Shown piece by piece: positions 20,527 through 32,470 of a stretch of 64,000 bases of DNA; positions within the stretch are counted from its first letter, which is position 1; each line of letters opens with the position of its first letter. This DNA comes from Odiellus spinosus (lineage: Eukaryota; Arthropoda; Arachnida; Opiliones; Phalangiidae). The notes under the pieces are model-generated. The model did not search any database. It saw only the letters and a list, made by a program, of their open reading frames with translations, and was not told where the DNA came from. The DNA lies in assembly GCA_963920705.1 (NCBI GenBank), contig OY987230.1, forward strand, positions 7,883,185-7,947,184, written 5' to 3'. The translations under genes were made by a program, and so were the position numbers.

Positions 20527-21150
20527 TTTTCGGGAATCAGTTTCATACCGATTCAGTTTCAACAATCGACAGATGAAGCTACAATCAATCGATTTATAAC
20601 GATAATGTGTGAACACGTGAGGCTTAAAACGATTCCTGGCGATTTGAATATCAGTTTGATTTTACCGTTTCAAATCGATTAAGAAATGCTAGTGTGACCG
20701 TAGCTATAATCGGTTGTTGATACCGAATCGGTATTAAACTGTTTCCTTAAGCAGTTCGAATCAAATCGATTCGAGAAAGACGATTTTCCGTTCACACGAC
20801 TCCAGCAATATTTTTTGAAACGGTTTAAATCGATTCCAAGGTCTTTTATGAACCAAGGAGGATCAGAGAAGGAGAGGAAATGTGGGGACGGCGCGGTTCC
20901 TACTGCGTCGGCCTAAACTCCCACTCTGGGAGAACGGGGGTAGAGACGTTTCGTGGTAAAATGTTGTCGCGTGGGTACAACGAATCCTTTATGAGACGCG
21001 CTAGCTAGCGACCACGTGACAACAGTTTACCTCGAGAATTTCCTATCCCCCCTTTCCACCCGAGTGGGAGGTTGGCTCTTCTCTCTCTAACTCAACGCAG
21101 CCCCACATTTCCTCTCCTTCTCTGATCCTCCTTGTATGAACGCAGCTATA
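20527..21150. mobile_element. Family C MITE copy 2, composite, with nested family B
   Basis: The right half of one family C copy (to GTGTGACCGTAGCT at about 20706) is directly followed by part of a second copy in the opposite orientation, which ends TCTTTTATGAAC / GCAGCTAT. Family B copy 2 sits in this second end. Confidence 0.65.
20854..21134 (+). mobile_element. Family B MITE, copy 2
   Basis: 281 bp, ends CAAGGAGGATCAGAGAAGGA and complement, 7-bp duplication TATGAAC (20847-20853 and 21135-21141). The target is the terminal repeat of a family C element, whose unbroken form (TATGAACG...) is seen in other copies. It is nearly identical to copy 3. Confidence 0.87.
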
Positions 21151-22233
21151 GGGAAGAGCAAGCGAGATCGTGACGTACGATATTTTCATCGATCAGTTCG
21201 TGAAAACTGATCAGTTTGCTTTACGCAACGCTTCACGAAGGGCTAATAATTAGAAGATGGGGGGGGGGGGGCGCTGTATAGTGTGCCTAAAATTCCAAGC
21301 TACATTGTGAAATACAAATATCTTACCCAAAATCGTTGGGTACTTTTCCACTAATTACTTAAGACTCCTACAGTTTGTCGGGCTCTTAAGTCAAATTATA
21401 TTGTCAAAACCCAACCCATGCAGTTAATATAATTTGTAACGTTTCCTGTTGAAATACAGGGGTGAAATTAAGGGCGGAATTAATTTGAGCAATAAGGGAG
21501 AAAAGATAATCTGATGAAAAACAGTTCTGGGTGTTGCCTGTATTTTTTTTTTTTTTTTTTTCTTTTTTTATATTTCCTATAGATGGGCAATGTTTTGCCT
21601 CGTAAATATGGGGTAAACAAAAACACAACAGAATAATAAGACTTAATTGAGCGAGAGAAGAAAAAAAAAATGTTTAGCCCCTCTGGTATTAGCGCATTCC
21701 TTCAAGATTAGTGAGGTTAGTAATTATTTGGTAACTTATTACTGATATATAAATTGTATAATTAAAGTAATAAATAAAAAATAATACACATTCGCCTGTA
21801 AAAGTGTTCGAACCGTCGCTCAAGAATGTCCAGAAAAATGCCATCATTTAGGGGCAGATTAGCTAATGTATTTGCTACCTAGCCCCTGTAGAAGTGTTTT
21901 ATTTGCGGAACAATTATGTTCAGGAGGTAGACACTTTTACAGGAATTAAGAATAAGTTGGCGTTTATTTCAAAGGATATTATCAGCTTGGATCATATTTT
22001 CATCTTTACCAAGGACTCATAAGAACCTGACCAAACAGCATTAACCTCTCGCATACTTTGTAGCCAAAATTCGTCCGCTATTCGCTATAGTTCTCACCAC
22101 CTCTTGAAAGTACTAGAGCGCACATTGATTTTTTTCCCGAGGATAATTTGAATTTCCTGAGCTAGGCCTTGGTTTGGAATATCAATTCTCCAATTTTCTT
22201 TGGTACATAAACGAGTTCTTTGCTTTATTATAT
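21151..22233. other. Intergenic with G13 run and a recurrent short motif
   Basis: A G run lies at 21259-21271. At 21790-21950, CGCCTGTAAAAGTGTT and CCTGTAGAAGTGTT occur, together with an inverted form near 21941. The same motif is found in the fold-back element arm (about 5104) and at 53.3 kb, but no element boundary is clear. Confidence 0.4.
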
Positions 22234-22370
22234 AGCTACGTTCATACTAGGCCTTGGAATCGATTTAAACCGTTTGAAAACGTTTCGCTCGAGTCGTGTG
22301 AACGGGAAACCGTCTTTTCTCGTATCGATTTGATTTGATTTCTCAAAACTGCTTCGGGAACCAGTTTCAA
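22234..22370 (+). mobile_element. Family C MITE copy 3, truncated
   Basis: The left end AGCTACGTTCATACTAGGCC is followed by the usual AATCGATTTAAACCGTTT and GTGTGAACGGGAAACCGTCT blocks. It is cut off after GGGAACCAGTTTCAAA. Confidence 0.75.
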
Positions 22371-23323
22371 ATCCTCTTTATGAGAAAATCGTAGAATAAT
22401 TTTGAGTGAAATTTGGTATAGACTGTTTTTAGACAATATTACCCCCGGTTTTATAGGTTTGGACAGAATTTATTTTGCTACGTGTCTATCTTTAACGTAT
22501 TACCTCCTGGGCGATTTTAGTGACAGCAGGACTTTGTGAGCCCACTCTAAGAGGCGCTAAAATCTGGATTTTAATACTTCTAATGACTTTTCATTAACTT
22601 CTGGTTACTTGTAGAATTCTGGAATCAGCGGAGATTGCAGCAAATTTATGGCCCCCATTTTTTATCTGAACTATTGGACTTCTTGGTGATAAAACATAGA
22701 TCGAACAATCTATATTTGCCCTAAATGAAACCTCCGATTGATTTCGCCTCTAACGCTATACGGGTGTAAGGCAAAAGCTAACCTTCTTCTTCTCCCCTAC
22801 CAAGTAATTACCTTCCTTTTGTCTCGAAAACTAGAATTTTCCGTGCCTGTCTCGAAGGTTTTGGGCAGGGATTCGAAAAACCCTTTGATGAATCGCTTCT
22901 TAGCGGAGCTTCTTTTTTTTTTTAAGCTTTCAACCGTCCGGTAAAATTGGAACAATGAATGGTAGGAGAGTTAAAAGAGTATGTGGTAAGATTTAAGATA
23001 AGCAGTGAACAGTAATTTTAATTGGACTAGATTAAATTAAGGTTTACGCCAGATTGAATGCTTTTCTCGTATCAACTAGCCGCAAAACAGTAATATGTTA
23101 CGTAACTTGTTCCTGCAATTGGGTGCTATAGCTTAACGCCAAAGCCACAATGGACAGGAAAATTTACAGTTTGAATTGGCATCAAGAACAACAGAACAAC
23201 CGTTATCTCTCTCTAAACACTCATTTGCGAGATTAGTCTAGTACATTCTATAACAATAAAAACGTTGTCAACCAAGGCTTAGAAATATTACTTGTATATC
23301 TATTAAATCGATATAATGTATAA
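22371..23323. other. Intergenic, nothing recognised
   Basis: No repeat member, RNA gene or convincing coding frame was seen. Confidence 0.45.
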
Positions 23324-23503
23324 TAGAGATCGGGGTTTGGACAAAATAATCCACAACTATCAGTTAATCAGTTAATCATTAAATAATAATCGGAAAATTA
23401 TTCGCGATTACATTGGATTTATCATAGACTTTCCTCGAAAAATTTTAAAGTTATGAATAAAGATAAAATAATCTGAAGTTTCTTGTCCAAACCCCGATCT
23501 CTA
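23324..23503 (+). mobile_element. Family I hAT-like MITE, copy 2
   Basis: 180 bp with perfect termini TAGAGATCGGGGTTTGGACA and complement. The flanking 8-mers ATGTATAA and GTGTATAA match at seven of eight bases. It is nearly identical to copy 1. Confidence 0.8.
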
Positions 23504-23639
23504 GTGTATAAGCACGAAAGCGGACTAACTCTAGCGACAATTTACTATTTAAAGGGATACTAGACCCTGATAACAAGCTACTTTTACTCGATTTGGGCTA
23601 TTAAAATACGTCTAAAAACCCTGAATCAAAACTCAAAGG

Positions 23640-24250
23640 TTTCCCAGTAATTTTAAGTTAATTATCAAGGTCGCGAATTAGACACGCTAAGCCTAAATCA
23701 GTCGAGAAGAAATTTTAGAATACAAAACTTATCGAGGAAACTAAGTTGCTGGGGCCAATGAAATATCGTATAACGATGGAACGTGAACCAATTACGTTCT
23801 ATTTCTAACAAACATCTCATCCAGTTTACGCGCGAATTCAAAGACGAACTCTCATTGGCCTCAGCAATTGAATCCTTTCGAAATATGAAATTTCTTTAAG
23901 CCTAATTTCGAAACTTTGATAATTAACCGCGAATTAGTACGAAACCTTTGGCGAGATTTGATAGTGTGTTTATGCACATTATAACAGTCTAAATCAATTA
24001 AAAATAAGTTATTTCCAGAGTCTTATTCGTATGACACCACTTTCGCTATTTTTGTAAACTGTTTTGAAACAAAAGTTTAGTAAGATATGTTCTTATCTAA
24101 AAATCTAATGGATACAGGCAAACATGCTAGGTAATTAGATTTGACGGTTATATTAGCGATAACTGCCTCTATAATATCTAAGTAATAACAGTCTCTATAA
24201 TATCTAAGTAATGTCAGCCATGCAGTTTCTCAGCGACGCAAAGTTTTATA
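23640..24250 (+). repeat. Family M dispersed repeat, copy 2, uninterrupted
   Basis: The empty-site relative of 13123-13965. It contains a local 31-bp duplication near 24165-24215 (TCTATAATATCTAAGTAATx). It ends just before a family A copy. Confidence 0.7.
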
Positions 24251-24273
24251 ATAGCGTCGAATTATTTCTTAAA

Positions 24274-25130
24274 GGGAGAATGCAACCTAGAAAGTGAGTT
24301 TTCGTCGATTCCTTATCGTTTAAATAGCTCTAATCCGACAGTAAAAAAATAAAAATAAAAACAAATATTAAACTAGAAATAAATTTAAAACTTACCCGGA
24401 AAATAGGCTTAGCTGGATTCATGGAGATCACCTGAACTCCCCGTATAAAAACTAGCGAACAATAACATTGATCAATGCCTATTATCAGAGGTATATAATA
24501 ACCCCCTTCGGGGGGAAGTATGAAAGGTAGGCAAAATCGACGAACAACAAGTGCCCGGCGTAAATCGCGGCGGATCGACACACCGCTTTACTCCCAAAAA
24601 ATAGTTACACCATTTTGAACCTCACTAAATTTTCCCTACGCACACTTACGGAACATGCGAGCTGAAGTCAACCTTCGTCTCCAATTTAACAGACAGCCTG
24701 ACTCCTGAGACAGGAAGTTCTAAACACAAATCGAGCCGTCTTGTTTATACAAAGACCATTTACTAGAGTAGCGACATTGAGAAGTCCAGCGCGAGCTAGT
24801 GGCCTAGATAATCAGCCGCGGGCTCTTGTTGTTCGTGATCTTAAGTATTGGTAGTATAGGGGCTTTCATACTTCCCCCGAAGGGGTTTTTTATATACCTC
24901 TGCTATTATATATGGGGAATGCAAATCTCCATGAATCAATGTCATTGGTGGCTAGTCCGAAGAGTTCAGGATATCTATATAAATCCAGCTAAGCCTATTT
25001 TGACGGTAAGTTTTAAATTTATTTCTAGTTTAATATTTGTTTTAAAATTTTTGTTACTGTTGGATTAGGCCTATTTAAACGATAAGGAATCGATAAAAAA
25101 AAACACTTGTTGTTAGGTTTCATTCTCCCT
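24274..25130. mobile_element. Family A fold-back MITE copy 4, with nested family K
   Basis: TTAA on both sides (24270-24273 and 25131-25134), with full termini AGGGAGAATGCAACCTAGAA and ...GGTTTCATTCTCCCT. The centre is interrupted by element K. Confidence 0.82.
24486..24902. mobile_element. Family K element with 40-bp inverted repeats
   Basis: 417 bp with ends CAGAGGTATATAATAACCCC and a close complement. The inverted repeat extends about 40 bp and contains the hairpin CCCCCTTCGGGGG. It is flanked by the 7-bp duplication CTATTAT (24479-24485 and 24903-24909). The non-palindromic interior is richer in GC and matches nothing else in the window. Confidence 0.78.
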
Positions 25131-25134
25131 TTAA

Positions 25135-25779
25135 ACGAATTGAATTGGTTCAAATTGAAAGGACCGGATTATAAGTTACTGCATATTATTCATGAGCGTT
25201 TTCAGTATAAAGGCGAGAAATTTGAAGGGTAAAATTAAAAGCTTTTTAAATATTCTTTCATCCGCTTAATCTTATACTTCAAGAGGAATCTTTTGGTTTT
25301 GAGACATTGAGTGCGAAATTCCACGCATTGCGGGACAAATGAAAAATTATATTCTTTCAGTCCCGCTATTTTATTCGGTTTGACCCAAATTTGAATACGA
25401 AGTAATTTCATTTTAATAATTAAAAAAAGAAAAAAAGATTTAGGCATAGTTTTGAAAACGTCCTATATCTTGATTCCAAAAATGATAAAATACTTCTAAA
25501 TTTGGTTATACAATACAGGCTCGTATAGTTTTCAATTAAAATTGTATTCCGAGGCACGCGGTACAATTTTAAAAATGGAATTTTCTGATCATTTTGATAT
25601 CTTTTAAAATGCAAATGAGGTTAAAATTTTTGCAGGCAGCTAACGGGACGGTGGCCAAGCAGATATAGGGGTAATATAACAACAAGAATTTATAATTAAT
25701 GCACCTTAAAACATTCCTCCTCGCACACTAGAAAGTTTAAATGTTTTTTCTAATGCCCATAGATCATATTTTTGGATTT
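25135..25779. other. Intergenic, nothing recognised
   Basis: Two short overlapping minus-strand frames at 25235-25614 are Phe/Lys-rich products of AT bias. Confidence 0.45.
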
Positions 25780-26430
25780 ATTACACTATTAAAACGCCGT
25801 ATGCAAAATTTTATACCTCTGGGTTGACAAGTTCTTAAGAAACTTCAAAAGGAAAAAATGTCAAAAATTAAAAGTAATTATTTTTCGAATATATATGTAG
25901 TTAATTTCTGGAACGTAATTAACAATAATTTTCATACTTTTTGAATGAAGTACTTGTACGAAAAATACCCCGCGAAAACGACATTATCACGCGCCAGATC
26001 ACGCGCCAGAACACGCGAGAATCAACTGTAGACTCTACAATAGCCACGATATCATAAAGTGATGACGTAGAATTGCGCGGAAATTTCTTTTAAAAATTCG
26101 AAAATGGCGATTATAAAATACAGGGTGGAACAGATAACAAAACTCAATAGCTTCTATGGGAAAAAATTTCAATGGGATTTTATCATTGAGCGCGGGCTAT
26201 CAAAATTAATTTTTCACGTCTGGCGCGTGTTTATAGCACGCGCTCAATGTTAAAATCCCATTGAAATTTTTTCCCATAGAAGCTATTGAGTTTTGTTATC
26301 TGTTCCACCCTGTATATATTTTTTTCTATCACATATACATAATTATATATATTGTGAATCATTTTAATAGCACTATTCAATTTCCATTTGTAGTTAATAA
26401 AAATCCCCAACAGCCTAGCTTTAATTGATA
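25780..26430. mobile_element. Family F TTAA-type element, copy 1 (partial)
   Basis: Recognised by shared blocks with 52.1-52.7 kb and 56.7-57.3 kb: TTTATACCTCTGGGTTGACA, CGCGAGAATCAACTGTAG and a GATGACGTAG..TTGCG block. The outer ends are unclear. A mariner-type hairpin is nested in it. Confidence 0.6.
26121..26312. mobile_element. Mariner-type hairpin MITE with TA target site
   Basis: 192 bp flanked by TA on both sides, ends CAGGGTGGAACAGATAACAA and complement. About 80-bp inverted repeats differ at only a base or so, so the element folds into an almost perfect hairpin. TA sites and CAGGGTG-like ends are typical of Tc1/mariner derivatives. Confidence 0.88.
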
Positions 26431-27204
26431 ATAAATACGACAAACAAAACCTGACGTTCATAAGCGCTCTCTAATGGCAAACAGTGACAAAAGTAGGAAG
26501 TAACAAAGCCTCGTGCGTGGCTGCCATTTTTTTTAATTTAAGCGCAATTTAACTCTTATTAAGAGCAAAGGGCTAATCACTCTCGGATTCGCTGTACACA
26601 GTGATTACGGATTACGAGTAATCATTTTAGCCAGCACTGTCAAAGGCAGGGATTTTAAAGATAACGCGTAATCGTTTTAGTACAGTCAAAGGGGCTATCA
26701 AGAATATAATAATAATGAAACTTCAACGGTGAGAAAGACAAAGTGACAATTTTCATTCTGTCATAACCCTTATATCCACGTACTGAATATAGGCAGGATT
26801 TGTATCGCTCCATTTGGATTTCAAGAAAATGGATTAAATTAGATCTAAAGTTATTGCTCCTTTCTTGGTAGACCAGGATCATTTTCACGATTTTTTTAAA
26901 GTGTTCTTATCACCACTTGAAGGTTCTGACATTTTTTACAGATCTAGTCCGATCGCTCGATATTTTTTAAAAATTCAAGATGGCTGTTAGCATTGTGATA
27001 AGAAAGGCAAATTGCTTATCTTTTCTCAGAATCTAATTACGATAGTTTTAATGATGAAAATTTGGATATTATATGTATGCTTACAATTATTTTGCGGTAA
27101 GCGCCAAATAATTGAGAATTACATCTTGGTTGAGAGAATTTTCACGAATATAGCAACTAAGATCCAAGGTTTAGAAAAAATTATCTCGATCCCGCCATTA
27201 TCTT
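26431..27204. other. Intergenic, nothing recognised
   Basis: AT-rich. Short frames at 26655-26888 (-) and 27012-27206 (+) have no domain. Confidence 0.45.
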
Positions 27205-27507
27205 AGACTTACCTGGATTCATGGAGATCCTGATTTTCTCTCGTATAAGGGCTAGCGACTAATGAGCAAACGCCAGTCGTTAAGATGAGATCTCCACGAG
27301 ACTTCCAATAACATTCGATTGGTTACTAGCCCTTATACAGGAGGAATTCAGAATATCCATGAATCCAGCTAAGCCTATTTTGACGCTACGTTTTAAATTT
27401 ATTTCTAGTTTAATATTTGTTTGTAAACTTTTTTACTGACGGAATAGGCATATTTAAGCGATAAGGAATCGATTAAAAAACACTTGTTATTAGGTTGCAT
27501 GCTCCCT
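27205..27507. mobile_element. Family A fold-back MITE copy 5, left-truncated
   Basis: It starts within the left arm near ACTTACCTGGATTCATGGAG. It keeps the centre and right arm to GCATGCTCCCT, followed by TTAA (27508-27511). Confidence 0.78.
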
Positions 27508-27511
27508 TTAA

Positions 27512-28087
27512 GGAAATTTCCAAAAATTCTACAAAAATTTCATTTTTTTCTGATAATAGTAAATCAGTAATAGGGTCACTTGAATATAAAAAAACCTTCA
27601 CGTAAACGCTTCATTAGACTTTAACGATGTGAAAGAAATGAAGCGCGATAAACTGTAGATTAATTATGTCGAAATATACTGGATGTATAAAGCTACATAT
27701 GGGCTGGAAAATGAAGTCGTTAGTTGACCATACTATTTTTATTATCGCGTCTAGAATGGAGGTACCGTGATTAAATGGATTAAAAAATCCTTTCCCAAAA
27801 TTGGGAGAGACGTGAAGAGTTTCGCGGTAAACGCCCTAAAGAGCATTAACAGGTTATTAACAAAGAGGCATTAGATGCCTAATTGGAGAAAATTCCAGAA
27901 TTATTATGTTTCGTTTCTAATTTATGGAAAGGAAATGTACAATTCACATGCTCAAGCGTGTTGAACATTATTAAAAGGGAGGCTCAAATATGAATTCAAG
28001 GAAGCATAATTTATACTATTATGTGCAAAGTTTAATTTGGACATTTAATGTCAAGAATAAGTTATAAATAGCAGTTTTACAGAAATA
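27512..28087. other. Intergenic, nothing recognised
   Basis: No repeat member or coding frame of interest. Confidence 0.45.
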
Positions 28088-28460
28088 AATACGCCTAATT
28101 CACACTATTATGCTAAAAACTCCGCACTATTCAAATTATAATGCTAAAAACCACGCGCAATTCACACTTATGAGAACTACGCCTAATTCCATTATCGTTT
28201 AAATTACACTTTTCGTTAAGAATTGCGCCTAGTTCGCACTTTATAATTCAAGAATTACTTGAACTGCAATTAATTCACGCTAACAGATATGCTAAGAACT
28301 GCAGGCGACTGAGTCACATTTACGTCTTAATTACACTATTTTGTCAAGAATTTATTATATTCATAATTCGACTTATAAAAGTAATTTGATATGAACTGCG
28401 AATATGTCAAACGTCTAAATTACATTATATTACGGCAATAGCTACGACTAATTCACGCCT
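28088..28460. repeat. Degenerate tandem repeat of about 40 bp
   Basis: Variants of 'cctaattcacactattatgctaaaaactacg' recur roughly eight times with drifting spacing. AATTCACACT/AATTACACT and AAGAACT/AAAAACT are the most constant parts. Confidence 0.55.
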
Positions 28461-28842
28461 AGAAGTAGTAACAAATCCGTCACAAGGAGTCCATGGTTTT
28501 AACCTCTTGTTTATAAGTTTCTTTCTCCAATTAATTACCTTTCTGTAATAATTAAGTTACGGAATTTTGATACTACCTATCAAGTTTGCCAGATTTAATT
28601 TTTGTACATTTTCAACTCCAAAATGAAAGAAAAAAAAAATAATAATAAGGTTTATGTCCAGCATGTACCAACAACTGCTAACCCTAAAAAACATAGCCGC
28701 AATAACGGTTTTTCAAACACGCTCTGCTCAACGCGAGAAAAACGTTCTTATATAAATGGCAAGCAAAAAAGCCGGAACTATATAATCCCCAAAAACCCAT
28801 TTTGAATCACCATACCCGTTCACATATATTGAATACATTTAT
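28461..28842. other. Intergenic, nothing recognised
   Basis: A Lys/Asn-rich 67-codon frame at 28602-28805 is a composition artefact. Confidence 0.45.
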
Positions 28843-29026
28843 AGCTTCATTCACACTAGAGATTTTGAAACCGTTTTCAAACGATTTTGAATTTCCAAAC
28901 TAACTTTTCAAGATATTAATTCTATATTTTAAGAAATGTTCTTCACTTTTGACCTTAACATTTTACAGTTTGACCTTTCTAAAAACGGATAAAAACGTTT
29001 TCGAAGTCTCTAGTGTGAACGCGGCT
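28843..29026 (+). mobile_element. Family H MITE, copy 1
   Basis: About 184 bp. Ends TAGCTTCATTCACACTAGAG and ...TCTCTAGTGTGAACGCGGCT are inverted repeats, followed inward by TTGAAACCGTTTT and its counterpart AAAAACG. This is the uninterrupted form of the element seen at 50.3-51.65 kb. Confidence 0.72.
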
Positions 29027-30779
29027 TATGTCAACGAAGCCAAAGCGAAATGTCATATTGGATGGATATGTTGAGGGTGTAAAGAAAGAGGAAAGACCTA
29101 GCGAGGTCAGCTCTTAATATTTATTTCGGGACGAAGGGCCACGAGTGCGTGAAGAGCGAGAAAAGATCACTTTGACCGTAACGGATATCCACACGCTTAA
29201 ACAAAAGAGCCAATAGATCGTCTATATTGACAGTTTGAATTCTTAGAAAGAACCAAAAAAAAGAGCTTCGACCAGAAACCGCTCCGTTATGGTGATGTTT
29301 TCAAATTAAATCAATTATTCACTCCTAGGCCATTAGGTATAGCTATTTCACGTTAAAAAAGGCTTACAAGTTGAATCTCCAAAGAGCTCGCGAGTAAATT
29401 ACTAGGGCCCACTTGTAGTCCGATAGATCAAGCTGAATCTCGCACACGAGAAGATCTAAAATTGGTTTGTTTATCGAAAGGCTTCAGTTAAAATTACTTA
29501 CCGAAGCAAAAACAATAATATTTTAGCCATCACCGATAAAACTATTTACTTTTACACTCAAAAAATATCATTCTGGTGGATTTTACGCTAAGCCTAATTC
29601 GGGGCTATTTCCGTTTTGAAAATAAAGAAGGCGATTTTGGCGGGAACGTTGCCATGACTACACTCTGATGGAGCGCGCGCCTCGAGGGCGCGAGAAACTT
29701 TAATTGGCTGCAAACTCGGTTTCAATGGTGATTGGTCATTGAATTATTTAGAAATTTAAATCGCTGACAGATTTGATTTTATTGATTTTGAGTGTTAAAT
29801 ATTGGAATTTTGAACTAATATATATTTAGAGATTTGTTTTAAATGACTTGGTACAAATAAATCACGAAGAATAATCCACTTGGAAAACCGGTTTCCTGGT
29901 CCCTTTAAATAGTCTACGACCAATTGAGAACAGTAAAACGTTCCTAATTAGGCTTAAGCTACCGAAATTGGTAAAAATGGGGCCTAAATTGTAACCTCTA
30001 TCAATTTGTGCACTTGGTTTTCGGCCCAATTTCTTAATAATATAATCCTAATCTTTTAGGTAAAGTCTTACGCTCTATGATTGCCCTAGATATTTTTTCC
30101 CCTTTCGTATAAAAATAATATAAGAATAATAATGTTGTCCTCAGAATCAAGGCCGGAACCAATTCAATTGTCGAAAGGTTTAAGCTTACATGTAATAAAA
30201 TACAATTAATGTTAAAAGCCTAAACAGAGTCGGAGTAACAAAATATCATTAACTACAAGCCGGAATATAAAACTCTGAAAATGAAGATGAATTTTCTTGA
30301 CCCCAAAAAAAAATATCTTAAAGAAAATGGGCTTATTTCTATTGGTTAAATAATTTTATATACTCGTTAAAAAGGGCTTAAATCGTATTGAAGTTGTATT
30401 AAAAACGAATGCTTGATTAGACTTAATTAAAAATGCGTTTAACATAGGGTATTAACTCGAGTAATCAGCACGATTTGTATTTCAAAAGCTAAGCTAAAAT
30501 TCGCGTTCAAAATATTCCTTGAATAATTGAAAGGTTTTATACATAAATTTATAAGATAGAAAATACGATTTTCATTCGTTTGTAGTTGTGAAATAAGTCA
30601 CCTACACTCTCGCTTTTGATCGAGGCTTTTTGTTGGTATGGCTTTCAATTTAATCTAGTATACCAGCTAAGCCTACTTTCCAATTAAAAAAATTTTGAAT
30701 GAAAATGTATGTCGTTCAGTTTTCTCAAGAATTGGATCTAATTTTAGAATAGAACTAAAAAGTTGACGAGAGTTTGAGT
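29027..30779. other. Intergenic; one probable old repeat near 29.6-29.9 kb
   Basis: The block at 29576-29925 starts with GCTAAGCCTAATTCGG and ends GTTTCCTGGTCCCTTTAAA. Parts of it, such as TTCAAATGAC..TGGT and TTTCCTGG, recur near 49.37-49.42 kb. Nothing else is recognised, and no gene. Confidence 0.4.
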
Positions 30780-31110
30780 AAGGCGAGGAAAAAAACTAAA
30801 AACGCGGTCGAGATACAGAATTCTAAATTGCTCTTTCTAGCGGTTGAGATTGGAACTAAGTAGGCGGTGCTAATACTGCAACGAACTTTCTAGACGATTA
30901 CACAGGTGAAAATGTATCGACGTCAAACAACTTTCCCTCACTCTCGCGCGAAACGAAGTACCGTGTCTCGCCCGACCGTCGCGATTTCGAGTCTAATTTA
31001 CTCTAGAAAGAATAAACTGGGCCTGGCCGCCTTACTGTACAAATTTCAGAATACCTAGAGTGAAACCATGGACTGACTCACTTCATCGTCACCCGCAGTA
31101 TGTCGTCTTA
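30780..31110 (+). repeat. Family J dispersed repeat, copy 1
   Basis: Matches 48785-49112 in reverse orientation over about 320 bp, including TAAGTAGGCGGTGCTAATAC and CGTCGCGATTTCGAGTCTAA. It has higher GC content than its surroundings. No ends or target duplication identified. Confidence 0.7.
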
Positions 31111-32199
31111 TAAACTTAAAGGATAATTTACTTGTGGTGTTATAGGTACTCTAGGAGCCTTATAAAGCTGGCTCTATATACAAATAATCTTTAATGTCAT
31201 CACGTGACCAGTTGAAGGTCGATTGACGATTCCTCGGCCTGCCTATAACCGAGAGCATTTTCAATCATTACCAGTCGATGAATTGATCATGCCTTGTATA
31301 TTTAGACGCGGTGAGAGAATGGCGGAATTGGTAATCCGCGCTAAACTAGCAAAACCGCGCCTTCGCGACCTCGTTGCTAAATGTCTAAATAGAATCGGAA
31401 TCCAAAGGTCTTAACGCCATTCCTCTCTTCCGCGTATTACAGCTCGGCTATTAACATCCAAAGATGGGAGTGAGAAGAGAGAGAGGAGAAAACGAGAGCG
31501 TGGAAGCGAGAGGTTTATGACGTGGTGTGTAGATTTGAGATCTGTATGAGCGGATCGGAAAAGACATTTGGAGAAATTGGGGTGGTTAAAGGGCAAGTAA
31601 ACGGGAGAAAGGGGAGATACGATTTCACTCCAAATTCTAGGGAGTGATTTGGACGGTCACGTGACAAGTTTCTGATTTCCACCGCACAACACCCGTGCTT
31701 CTGGTGGCCAGAAATGAAAGTTAATTAGATTACGGATTTCCTACCACAATCTTTACTCGCACTTTAAGAGAAGGGGGCATAGGAAAGTTGATACATTTTC
31801 CTGGCATACCCGCTATTGATTGGGATCGAATCGTGGAAACGTGCCTAAATACTAGGAGCAGGATTACGTAAGAACTTTCTTTGGTGGAAGTATGAAACCC
31901 ATTGAAAATGTTTCAACGCATATAGCTCAACAGATTAGCACGCAGCTTTACTACCATGAAAATAGTTCAACAATTTTGCTTTAGTCTTTCGCAGCTTTGG
32001 AACCGCAAATATATCTCATCCTTCTCTCGAAAGATTTGACACGTCAGCCACCCGCATTCTAATGCGAGAAAAACTGGTTGGCGGCTATGGAACTATAATT
32101 TTAAGGAGGATAGATACTAAATTTGAGTGGCTTTTCTGATTCGGACTTAGGTTTATTATATTCTAAGATAGTTAGCTCATTCAGAACTAGGTATACAAT
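31111..32199. other. Intergenic, nothing recognised
   Basis: Short opposing frames at 31223-31414 (+) and 31411-31596 (-) have no recognisable domain. Locally richer in GC around 31300-31560. Confidence 0.4.
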
Positions 32200-32470
32200 A
32201 GCTTCGTTTCCACAAGCGTATCCCAATCGATACAATCAAATCTATATATAAATCGCTCAGAAAAGCGCTACTGTTCACACATCATCTTCACAAACAGATG
32301 TATTATAGATTAATCTGTAGATTGTTGAAGCCGAATCGGTTTGAAATTGGTTCCCGAAACAGTTTCGAGAAATCGATTCAAATCGATTCAAGAAAAACGA
32401 TTCGCACGAATGTAGCGAAACGTTTTGAAAATGTTTGAATCGATTCCAAGTTCTAGTATGAACGTGGGTT
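32200..32470 (-). mobile_element. Family C MITE copy 4, diverged
   Basis: Ends AGCTTCGTTTCCACAAGC and ...TCTAGTATGAACGTGGGTT, with the GAATCGGTTTGAAATTGGTT and AATCGATTCAAATCGATTCA blocks in minus orientation. More diverged than other copies. Confidence 0.65.
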
